Below the pieces are notes generated by a model that saw only the letters and a list, made by a program, of their open reading frames with translations, searched no databases and was not told the origin of the DNA. The position numbers and the translations under genes were made by a program. A stretch of DNA of 9,287 bases from Ignavibacteria bacterium. GTDB taxonomy: Bacteria; Bacteroidota; Ignavibacteria; Ignavibacteriales; Melioribacteraceae. Below, piece by piece: positions 1-6,030 of the stretch (position 1 is its first letter; each line of letters starts with the position of its first letter). Location: NCBI GenBank assembly GCA_027347805.1, contig DAIEQP010000107.1:1-9287 (forward strand), written 5' to 3'.

Positions 1-839
1 AAGAAAGATTGGAGACCGAGCAGCTCATAACTTGTTCTCAATATTTTATTGAGAGCTGATTCTTTAATCCCGTAATCCTGCATGAATACTAATCTATCTT
101 CTTCATTCATTCTTGACAATTCAAGCTCAATTTTTGCGAAGAAAGGTATTAAAGCAGCATCCGTTTTTTCCAATTTCTTTTTCAGTTCAGAAATTTTAGA
201 ATCTACATCCGCAATTGAATTTTCATCGAAGTTAATTGCGATTGCCAATGGTTTTAAAGTAAGAAGCTGGTAACCGGATAATAGTTTTAATTCATTATCA
301 TCCAGCTTTAATGACCGCAGAGGCAATTCTTTTTCAGCATGTGCGTAGCACTTTTCAATAAGCGGCATCTCCCGCTTCAATCTATCATCTTTGGATTTTA
401 GAATATCTTTTTTGATTTTTTCCAAACGGTTCTCTAAAAATGCCATATCGGAAAAAAGGAATTCAGTTTCGAGAAATTCTATATCTCTCAAAACATTAAC
501 TGAATTCATAGGATGCATTACTCCATCGTCTTCAAAAGCACGAATAACATAAAAAAGTGCATCATTGTTTTTGACTGCGGTTAAAAATGTAGTTGTTATT
601 TTAACTTTATTGTCATCTGACATCTTTAGTCCGGGAATATCAAAAACTTCTATTGTAGCATTAACCTGCTTTTTGGGATTAAAGATCTTGGTGAGTTCAT
701 CAAGACGTGTATCAGGAACTTTAACTACTTCAATCGCAGCTTCATCTTTTCCTGAATGTGAATGTGAGCCGCCCTGAGAAAGAGTTTCAAATAATGTTGT
801 TTTACCGCTGAACTGAAGTCCTACTAAACCAATTTGCAT
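1..839 (-). CDS. Divergent YchF/OLA1-like P-loop NTPase (C-terminus cut by window edge)
   Basis: 279 residues are visible from the ATG at 837-839, and the reading frame is still open at the window edge. Seen: a P-loop GLQFSGKT (residues 7-14), a G3-like DIPGL (67-71), a G4-like NFDE (203-206), and a helical region 120-190 that fits the coiled-coil insert of YchF. The last part (AKIELELSRMNEEDR, then YELLGLQSF at 271-279) matches the YchF segment just before the TGS/DUF933 domain, so that domain should lie outside the window. YchF/OLA1 proteins are TRAFAC-class NTPases that bind ribosomes and prefer ATP; their G4 is NxxE, as here. The protein is divergent: the switch I stretch is replaced by a short Ser/His/Gly-rich segment (SQGGSHSHSG, 21-30), and the glycine-rich switch II loop after DIAGL is absent. 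It may be a paralogue rather than the canonical housekeeping ychF. A purine-rich RBS (GAGAGG) lies 3 nt upstream. The gene lies 57 nt downstream of clpS on the same strand. Confidence 0.85.
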   Translation of the reverse strand, partial: MQIGLVGLQFSGKTTLFETLSQGGSHSHSGKDEAAIEVVKVPDTRLDELTKIFNPKKQVNATIEVFDIPGLKMSDDNKVKITTTFLTAVKNNDALFYVIRAFEDDGVMHPMNSVNVLRDIEFLETEFLFSDMAFLENRLEKIKKDILKSKDDRLKREMPLIEKCYAHAEKELPLRSLKLDDNELKLLSGYQLLTLKPLAIAINFDENSIADVDSKISELKKKLEKTDAALIPFFAKIELELSRMNEEDRLVFMQDYGIKESALNKILRTSYELLGLQSF

Positions 840-869
840 GTGCCTCTCTTTTTATAAATATTTTCCTCT

Positions 870-888
870 CAAAATATAACCAAAATAT
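870..888 (-). repeat. Tandem ATATTTTG pair in the clpS-ychF-like gap
   Basis: ATATTTTG occurs twice with an 11-bp period (870-877 and 881-888 on the plus strand as CAAAATAT), about one helical turn apart, in the 57-nt gap upstream of the YchF-like gene. A third copy lies in the same orientation at 1275-1282 upstream of etfB. It could be a regulator half-site or near-promoter sequence, but in AT-rich DNA chance is the default explanation. Confidence 0.2.
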
Positions 889-896
889 GAGGAAGT

Positions 897-1184
897 TCAG
901 GAGACGATTTGCGTGTGTAATTCAATTTCTTCTAAAATAGTTGTTACTTTTAAACACTCGCTTAACTTTCCCTGGAAAACCATTGCTTTCCCCTTAACAT
1001 GAGCTTCAAAAGTATAATCACGGGCTTTTTCAAAACTGCATTTTACAGCTTTTATAAGTTGTATAATTACTTCATCAAATGAATGATTATCATCATTAAA
1101 AAGAAACACTTTATATGGTTCCGAAATGGAAATCTGTTCCTCATCCTTGATTTCCGTTTTTTCAATCGGATTTTCTAATGTCAT
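897..1184 (-). CDS. clpS: ATP-dependent Clp protease adaptor ClpS
   Basis: A 95-residue ClpS-family protein. ClpS binds substrates with destabilising N-terminal residues (N-degrons) and docks on the N-domain of ClpA/ClpC to hand them to ClpP. Seen: YKVFLFNDD (residues 24-32), whose Asn-Asp-Asp is the degron-binding motif, and EAHVKGKA (60-67), whose His62 matches the second degron contact (H66 of E. coli ClpS). The position of the E. coli gatekeeper Met40 is Phe36 (NDDNHSF); an NDD-x3-F pattern is, from memory, usual in Bacteroidetes-type ClpS. The acidic N-tail (1-22) fits the flexible ClpA-inhibiting extension. I chose the ATG at 1182-1184 because GAAGG precedes it by 4 nt. A TTG at 1227-1229 would add 15 unremarkable residues, has no RBS, and falls in a promoter-like stretch. 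No clpA or clpC is in the window. Confidence 0.91.
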   Translation of the reverse strand: MTLENPIEKTEIKDEEQISISEPYKVFLFNDDNHSFDEVIIQLIKAVKCSFEKARDYTFEAHVKGKAMVFQGKLSECLKVTTILEEIELHTQIVS

Positions 1185-1226
1185 TATGCCTTCAGATGTG
1201 CTACCAGAATTTATAAAATTGTTCTG

Positions 1227-1234
1227 CAAAAATA
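1227..1234 (-). promoter_or_regulatory. Possible -7 box of clpS (TATTTTTG)
   Basis: On the minus strand this reads TATTTTTG and fits the TAnnTTTG -7 consensus of Bacteroidetes primary sigma factor promoters. It would place the transcript start near 1220, inside the TTG-started version of clpS, which favours the ATG at 1184. I see no matching -33 TTTG at the right distance, and the region is AT-rich, so chance is possible. Confidence 0.25.
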
Positions 1235-1242
1235 AATTTGTT

Positions 1243-1250
1243 TATATTTG
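1243..1250 (+). promoter_or_regulatory. Possible -7 box of the etfBA operon (TATATTTG)
   Basis: TATATTTG matches the Bacteroidetes TAnnTTTG -7 motif and lies 43 nt before the etfB start codon, leaving a plausible short leader. An upstream ATTG at 1218-1221 is a weak candidate for the -33 TTTG element, with a 21-nt spacer. A second TAnnTTTG match (TAAATTTG, 1233-1240) lies just upstream, so the exact box is uncertain. Whether this organism uses that promoter type is inferred from its likely taxonomy. Confidence 0.35.
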
Positions 1251-1284
1251 ATTTGCAGGTGTTTTTATCATTATCAAAATATTT

Positions 1285-1289
1285 GGAGG
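1285..1289 (+). promoter_or_regulatory. Ribosome binding site of etfB (GGAGG)
   Basis: GGAGG stands 4 nt before the ATG at 1294 and is the strongest Shine-Dalgarno match in the window. It fixes the etfB start and shows that anti-SD pairing is used in this organism, which is of note since many Bacteroidetes rely on it little. Confidence 0.8.
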
Positions 1290-1293
1290 TTTA

Positions 1294-2040
1294 ATGAAAA
1301 TTGCTGTGTGCGTAAGTCATGTACCTGATACAGCAACCAAAATCAATATCGCTGCCGATGGCAAAAGTATTGATCCTTCTGGTGTGACTTATGTTGTGAA
1401 TCCTTATGATGAATTTGCTATTGAAGAAGCATTGAAAACTAAAGAAAAATTAGGCGGAGAAACTGTTGCAATAAGTTTGGGTGGTGAAGCAAACAAAGAA
1501 TCTTTGCGTAAAGCTTTAGCAATGGGAATAGATAATGCTGTGTTATTAAAAGATGATTCAAACCGCGATTCAATTTCGATTGCGAAAGCTCTTGCTGAAG
1601 AAATCAAAGCTCAAGGAGCCGATCTTGTGTTTTGCGGGAAACAATCAGTCGATTTGGATAATTCGGTTACTGGTCAATTAATTTCCGAAATCCTTGGTTA
1701 TAATTCAGTTTCAGTTGCAGTAACATTTAATCTTGATGGAAATAAAATTATTTGCGAAAGAGAAATTGAAGGTGGAAAAGAAATTATTGAAACAACTCTG
1801 CCGGCAGTTATAACTGCTCAAAAAGGGTTGAATGAACCTCGATATGCATCTCTTAAAGGCATAATGGCTGCCAAGAAAAAAGTAATTGAAGAAAAGCAGC
1901 CGGCTCAATCAGGCAGCTATTTAGAAATAGTTGCTATGAAAAGACCTGCTGCAAAACAGGCAGGTAAAATTGTTGGAACCGATGCCAGTGCTGTTCCTGA
2001 ATTGGTTCGTTTATTAAGAGAAGAAGCAAAAGTTATCTAA
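1294..2040 (+). CDS. etfB: Electron transfer flavoprotein, beta subunit
   Basis: 248 residues, the usual length. With EtfA it forms the soluble FAD- and AMP-containing heterodimer that accepts electrons from acyl-CoA dehydrogenases and related flavoenzymes and passes them to a quinone-linked oxidoreductase. Seen: the N-terminal strand MKIAVCVSHVPD, NPYDEFAIEEAL (36-47), the nucleotide-binding loop GKQSVD (115-120) followed by TGQ (126-128), and the family signature LNEPRYASLKGIMAAKK (179-195). The GKQ loop followed by TGQ resembles mitochondrial-type (group I) EtfB. Electron-bifurcating EtfBs, as I recall them, have GRQAIDGDT at this point, so a bifurcating role looks unlikely. First gene of the operon, with a strong RBS; etfA follows after 9 nt. 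No dehydrogenase or ETF:quinone oxidoreductase gene is nearby to name the electron donor or acceptor. Confidence 0.97.
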   Translation: MKIAVCVSHVPDTATKINIAADGKSIDPSGVTYVVNPYDEFAIEEALKTKEKLGGETVAISLGGEANKESLRKALAMGIDNAVLLKDDSNRDSISIAKALAEEIKAQGADLVFCGKQSVDLDNSVTGQLISEILGYNSVSVAVTFNLDGNKIICEREIEGGKEIIETTLPAVITAQKGLNEPRYASLKGIMAAKKKVIEEKQPAQSGSYLEIVAMKRPAAKQAGKIVGTDASAVPELVRLLREEAKVI

Positions 2041-2049
2041 GAGGATCAT

Positions 2050-3015
2050 ATGACAAAAATTTTAGTTTTCATCGAACAAAGAAACGGACAAATAAAAAAA
2101 GCATCATTGGAAGCGGCTAAAACCGCTGCCGATATTGCCAAAAGTTTAAATGCAGAAATAAGTGCGGTTGCAGTTGGTAATGAAATTAATTCGTTGGATT
2201 CTGTTGGCGGCTATGGAGTATCAAAAGTTTATCATCTGAAAAATGCTGAATTGGGAAACTATTCTTCATCTGCATATACTCAGGCTTTATCAAATTTTGT
2301 TAATGCAAATGGCACAGAAATCTTTTTCTTCCCGGCAACTTCGATGGGAAAAGATTTGGCCCCCAGAATCTCAGTTAAAATGGATGCGGGACTTGCAGTA
2401 GATTGTGTTGCACTTAATGTTGAAGGCGGACAGATAATCGCAACTAGACCTATTTATGCCGGAAAAGCATTAATGGATGTTAAAATTAATTCAACAAAAA
2501 AAGTTTTTGCACTCCTCCCAAATGTATTTAATGCCGGCGCTCCATCAGATCAAAAAGCTGAAGTTATTATTGAAAATGTAGAGTCACCAAACCTTAATGT
2601 CAAAACAGTTGAAATTAAAAAAGCTGAAGGCAAACTGGATGTCGCTGAAGCAGATATAATTGTATCTGGCGGAAGAGGAATGAAAGGACCTGAACATTTT
2701 GGAATGATTGAAGAATTGGCAAATCTGCTGGGTGCAGCAACAGGCGCTTCCCGCGCTGTTGTTGATGCTGGATGGAGACCTCATTCAGAACAGGTTGGAC
2801 AAACAGGAAAAACAGTTTCACCAACTTTATATATTGCACTTGGAATTTCAGGAGCGATTCAGCATTTAGCCGGAATGCGTTCTTCGAAATTTATTGTTGC
2901 GGTTAATAAAGATAAGGATGCACCAATATTTCAAATTGCAGATTATGGAATTATCGGCGATATTTTTGATGTTGTTCCTAAAATGATTGAAGAAGTAAAA
3001 AAAATAAAAGCGTAA
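2050..3015 (+). CDS. etfA: Electron transfer flavoprotein, alpha subunit (FixB family)
   Basis: 321 residues, full length. The alpha subunit carries the C-terminal FAD-binding domain of ETF. Seen: GGRGMKG (207-213), the SEQVGQTGK stretch (246-254) that contacts FAD, and the ETF-alpha signature running from LYIALGISGAIQH (260-272) to AVN (284-286 approximately), then IADYGIIGD (92-100 of the C-terminal domain, about 296-304), typical of the family end. The N-terminal half (1-195) is the less conserved Rossmann-like domain that packs on EtfB. Its AGAGGA-type RBS (2040-2045) overlaps the etfB stop region, with a 4-nt spacer to ATG, so translation is likely coupled to etfB. Its stop codon is followed after one base by the nuclease gene. 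Confidence 0.97.
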   Translation: MTKILVFIEQRNGQIKKASLEAAKTAADIAKSLNAEISAVAVGNEINSLDSVGGYGVSKVYHLKNAELGNYSSSAYTQALSNFVNANGTEIFFFPATSMGKDLAPRISVKMDAGLAVDCVALNVEGGQIIATRPIYAGKALMDVKINSTKKVFALLPNVFNAGAPSDQKAEVIIENVESPNLNVKTVEIKKAEGKLDVAEADIIVSGGRGMKGPEHFGMIEELANLLGAATGASRAVVDAGWRPHSEQVGQTGKTVSPTLYIALGISGAIQHLAGMRSSKFIVAVNKDKDAPIFQIADYGIIGDIFDVVPKMIEEVKKIKA

Positions 3016-3016
3016 C

Positions 3017-3619
3017 GTGAATAAAATACAAGTAGAAATATTAGGTTTATCGGCAAGTCCATCGGCTGGCGGTGCATATGCACTATTATTAAAAGAAATT
3101 TATGGTGTGCGCCGCCTTCCAATTATAATTGGTTCATTTGAAGCACAATCAATTGCTCTTGAAATGGAAGGTATCAAACCACCTCGCCCGCTAACACACG
3201 ATCTTCTTAAAAATGTAATTGAAAATCTTGGCGGTAATGTTTTGGAAATAATTATTGATGAATTGAGAGATAATACTTTCTATGCAAAAGTACGCTTAGA
3301 AATTTCATCAATGACAAATGATATCGATTCAAGACCAAGTGATGCTATTGCGCTTGCAGTTAGAACTGGAGCTCCTTTGTTCGTAGCAGAGGAAGTTATG
3401 AAAGTTGCGGCTTTCATTCCAAACAGCGATGAATCTGATGAACAGTTATCGAAAATGTTCGATGAAGAAGATAATGAAACTCCATCACAAAACGATATAT
3501 CTGAAACAAAACTGGCAAATCTGCAAAACTTACTTAGAGAAGCGATAGAAAAAGAAGATTATGAAAGAGCAGCAAAACTCAGAGATGAAATTAATCAATT
3601 ACTTGGAACAAAAAATTAG
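3017..3619 (+). CDS. Bifunctional nuclease family (DUF151) protein with C-terminal UVR motif
   Basis: 200 residues in two parts. Residues 1-135 are a bifunctional-nuclease (BFN/DUF151) domain: LPIIIGSFEAQSIALEMEG (34-52), RPLTHDLL (57-64) and IDSRPSDAIALAVRTGAP (103-120) are its hallmark blocks. Residues 136-162 form an acidic linker. Residues 165-196 are a UVR motif (a helical hairpin as in UvrB/UvrC and Clp ATPases) with EKEDYERAAKLRDEI. Plant members of the family were reported to have RNase and DNase activity; the bacterial role is not established, and the UVR motif suggests a protein partner. The start is GTG, one nt after the etfA stop, with no RBS and no nearby in-frame ATG, so translation probably depends on coupling to etfA. 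From memory, etfB-etfA-BFN is a recurring order in Bacteroidetes. The stop codon overlaps that of the convergent DUF2851 gene. Confidence 0.93.
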   Translation: MNKIQVEILGLSASPSAGGAYALLLKEIYGVRRLPIIIGSFEAQSIALEMEGIKPPRPLTHDLLKNVIENLGGNVLEIIIDELRDNTFYAKVRLEISSMTNDIDSRPSDAIALAVRTGAPLFVAEEVMKVAAFIPNSDESDEQLSKMFDEEDNETPSQNDISETKLANLQNLLREAIEKEDYERAAKLRDEINQLLGTKN

Positions 3620-5097
3620 TTAAACACTTGTCGGCCAATTTCGCATTCCAAACATTTATTCTTTGAGCATAGACTTCTAAATAATTCCAGAATACCTTGA
3701 GTAATAATTGTCCTGTTTAATTCATTCTGAAGACTTAGTATATCTGCTATATCCGAAACTATTTTATTATCGATAGTCTGTGCATAAACCGAATAAACTT
3801 TCATAACTTTTTGCGATAATTTTTTATTACCATAAACATCAAAGTAAATTGAAAGGAATGGTAAAATAATATTTATCACAATTTCATCAGCGCGAGAAGC
3901 ACCAATAAAATAATTAAGATCTTTTGATGTCTCCTTTCCGGCAATAAAATGGCTTTTCCAATAACCGCTTGATTTTACAATGAATACTGATCTTAAACTG
4001 CCGATAAGAACATTCAGATTTATTATTTCATTTACTTTTTTAATGATAACTTCAATCATGTTATTGTTGATAATTTCATTAATCATTCTAGCCCCGCCCG
4101 CAAGCCTTACAGTCGGGAAATTCTGGGGTCTCAGACGAAAGAAATTCCATTTCTCCTCAGGAAGAAATTTGCTGTCATAAAACGGCTGGATGGAAGCCCA
4201 ATGAAGATTTAATCGTTCCCAGTATTTTCTTTCTTCGATATCATAATTTTGTAATGATTCAGGAAATAAACCGCTCACTTTAAAAAGAGCCGCTTCGTAT
4301 TTTTCTATAATTGTACCATCTTTTTCAATTTGCTGAAGGGTTTTTATATCGAGATTTTTAGCGAGTTCAAACATCTGGGTTCTATTTTTATTGTAACCAA
4401 GCGCATCAAAAATCTGTTCATATAAAAGTTGTTTCCAAACCATAGGGGAATTAAAATCAGTAAATGAAAATTCTTTCTCATGAAATTTTGGTGAAAGTTC
4501 ATACGAAATAACAGGCTCTTTAATTCCAAGTTCTTCAAGAAACTGGAGTTCTTTTAAACGCTGATAAATTTTATTGCGTTTTCTTTCAAAACGCTGGATC
4601 CCCATCTGAACAAGAAAATCATTTACATTTTTATTTTCTAATGAATGAAGTGCGGAACTGCATTTTAATGATGAAGTATTATTTCCCGAATCATCTTCAT
4701 TATATGAATGAAGATCATTTATTATTTTTTTATCAATATAATCCGAAAGGCAAATTGAAGGTATTTTTCTTCCATCGCGGGTATAAACACTATCCTGATT
4801 GATTTTATTTATTAAAGTAGCATGCAGAACAACTTTAGAATATTTACTATCGATATTATGACCATGAGCTTTCCAATCTGTATATGCGATATCAATCTCT
4901 ATATCACCTACATAAGTAATGTTTCCAATTCTAACACGAGCGTTTAAGAAATCGGGGCCGGCAAGCTGGTCATTTAATGTACCACAGTCGAGAACAACAA
5001 TTTCAATCCCCTCCTGTGTTTGAAAAGTCTTCTTAAAATTCTGATCTTTCCAAACCTGGTAAATGATACTCTCTTTGATGTTAAATTCCTGTCTCAT
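3616..5097 (-). CDS. DUF2851 family protein, function unknown
   Basis: 493 residues, no signal peptide or membrane segment, so probably cytoplasmic. The N-terminal block is diagnostic: AGPDFLNARVRIG (46-58), GDIEIDI (64-70), TDWKAHGHNID (73-83) and YSKVVLHA (86-93), the pattern of DUF2851, a family known mainly from Bacteroidetes and relatives. The C-terminus ends in a Cys cluster, C477-x4-C482-x2-C485, then EIG, which I recall as family-conserved and which could bind a metal or an Fe-S cluster. The central part is helical and charged, with no motif I recognise. The start is firm: an in-frame TAG lies two codons upstream of the ATG, though no Shine-Dalgarno is visible. It follows pyrF on the same strand after 102 nt and may have its own promoter. 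Function should be left as unknown. Confidence 0.88.
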   Translation of the reverse strand: MRQEFNIKESIIYQVWKDQNFKKTFQTQEGIEIVVLDCGTLNDQLAGPDFLNARVRIGNITYVGDIEIDIAYTDWKAHGHNIDSKYSKVVLHATLINKINQDSVYTRDGRKIPSICLSDYIDKKIINDLHSYNEDDSGNNTSSLKCSSALHSLENKNVNDFLVQMGIQRFERKRNKIYQRLKELQFLEELGIKEPVISYELSPKFHEKEFSFTDFNSPMVWKQLLYEQIFDALGYNKNRTQMFELAKNLDIKTLQQIEKDGTIIEKYEAALFKVSGLFPESLQNYDIEERKYWERLNLHWASIQPFYDSKFLPEEKWNFFRLRPQNFPTVRLAGGARMINEIINNNMIEVIIKKVNEIINLNVLIGSLRSVFIVKSSGYWKSHFIAGKETSKDLNYFIGASRADEIVINIILPFLSIYFDVYGNKKLSQKVMKVYSVYAQTIDNKIVSDIADILSLQNELNRTIITQGILELFRSLCSKNKCLECEIGRQVFN

Positions 5098-5127
5098 TAT
5101 CTAAACAAGAAGAAATTAATTTACTTT

Positions 5128-5145
5128 GGAATGTGCCCTCATTCC
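5128..5145. other. Small inverted repeat between pyrF and the DUF2851 gene
   Basis: GGAATG and CATTCC form a perfect 6-bp inverted repeat around a 6-nt loop, 31 nt before the DUF2851 ATG. No T-run follows on either strand, so it is not a typical terminator. It could be an mRNA leader hairpin, a dimeric-regulator site or chance. The rest of the 102-nt gap is AT-rich and holds only a weak all-A/T hairpin just after the pyrF stop. Confidence 0.3.
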
Positions 5146-5199
5146 GGTAACAAATTACAATTAGAATTAAATAAATGCTAATAAAAAAATTTTATCGAT

Positions 5200-6000
5200 T
5201 TATTTCAAAGATTGTTTTGTATAAGTATCCATTAATTCGGATAGAGATTTTGGGAAAGCAATGGAGTCATCGCAGTATAATAACGCCCTGCTAACGTTGA
5301 TCAGATAATTTATATTACCCGCAAATTCAAATGCTTCAGTTACTTCATCAAGGTTTCCTCCCTGAGCACCAACACCGGGAAGCAATACAATTAAATCGTT
5401 AAATGAAGAAATATTCTGTTTCAAATCTTCGATTTTTGTTGCGCCGAAAACGATTCCGCAATTTTTATCTGTGTTCCATTCTGTAACTTTTTCAATCACT
5501 TTTTGATATAGGAACTTACCGTCTGCAAGAAGTTGATTTTCAAAATCCATTGCGCCTTTATTCGAGGTTAAAGCCAAAATGAAGTGAACTTTATCTTTGT
5601 ATTTAAGGAAAGGCTGGAGCGAATCATATCCCATATATGGATGAAGAGTTACTGAATCAAAATTCAATTCATCAAAAATAGCTTTAGCATACATTTCGGA
5701 AGTATTGCCAATATCGCCTCTCTTTGCATCAGCTATTGTTAAAACGTCATCAGGAATAAATTTTAGAGTCTCTGAAATTAATTCAAACCCTTTGGGACCA
5801 AACTTTTCATAAAAAGCGAAATTCAGTTTATATGCAGCAGCACTTTTAGCGGTTGCTTCAATAACTGTTTTGTTGAAAGCGAGAATCGGTTCTTTTTCAT
5901 CCAAAAAATATTTGGGAATTTTTTGTAAGTCAGTATCAAGTCCTACGCAAATATGCTTTTTCTGGTTAAACTTGTTTAATAATTTTTCACGAGCTGTCAT
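5200..6000 (-). CDS. pyrF: Orotidine 5'-phosphate decarboxylase
   Basis: 266 residues; decarboxylates OMP to UMP, the last step of de novo pyrimidine synthesis, in the cytoplasm. Seen: CVGLDTD (18-24), YKLNFAFYE (57-65), the catalytic block DAKRGDIGNT (91-100) with the Asp-x-Lys-x-x-Asp triad (D91, K93, D96), TLHPYMG, LLPGVGAQGG and an INVSRALLY phosphate-binding end, all in the order of the TIM barrel. Length and the DAKRGDIGNTS form fit the longer type-2 PyrF subfamily rather than the roughly 230-residue E. coli type. The start ATG has AGGA 6 nt upstream (6007-6010). It lies 30 nt after rodA on the same strand, so it probably belongs to the mreD-mrdA-rodA transcript. No other pyr gene is in the window. 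Confidence 0.97.
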   Translation of the reverse strand: MTAREKLLNKFNQKKHICVGLDTDLQKIPKYFLDEKEPILAFNKTVIEATAKSAAAYKLNFAFYEKFGPKGFELISETLKFIPDDVLTIADAKRGDIGNTSEMYAKAIFDELNFDSVTLHPYMGYDSLQPFLKYKDKVHFILALTSNKGAMDFENQLLADGKFLYQKVIEKVTEWNTDKNCGIVFGATKIEDLKQNISSFNDLIVLLPGVGAQGGNLDEVTEAFEFAGNINYLINVSRALLYCDDSIAFPKSLSELMDTYTKQSLK

Positions 6001-6030
6001 TTATATTCCTGTTGATATTCCATTCAAAAT

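Noticed and set aside
82..273. Plus-strand frames at 82-273 and 565-777
   Set aside because: Both are opposite the YchF-like gene, whose frame is continuous with conserved motifs across this whole stretch.
1404..1607. Antisense open frame within etfB, and similar ones at 1711-1908 and 2584-2839
   Set aside because: They lie wholly opposite strongly supported etfB/etfA coding sequence, have no RBS and give low-complexity peptides with no family resemblance.
5180..5200. Terminator after pyrF from the A/T inverted repeat ATAAAA-TTT-TTTTAT
   Set aside because: The stem is entirely A/T and would be too weak to act as an intrinsic terminator.
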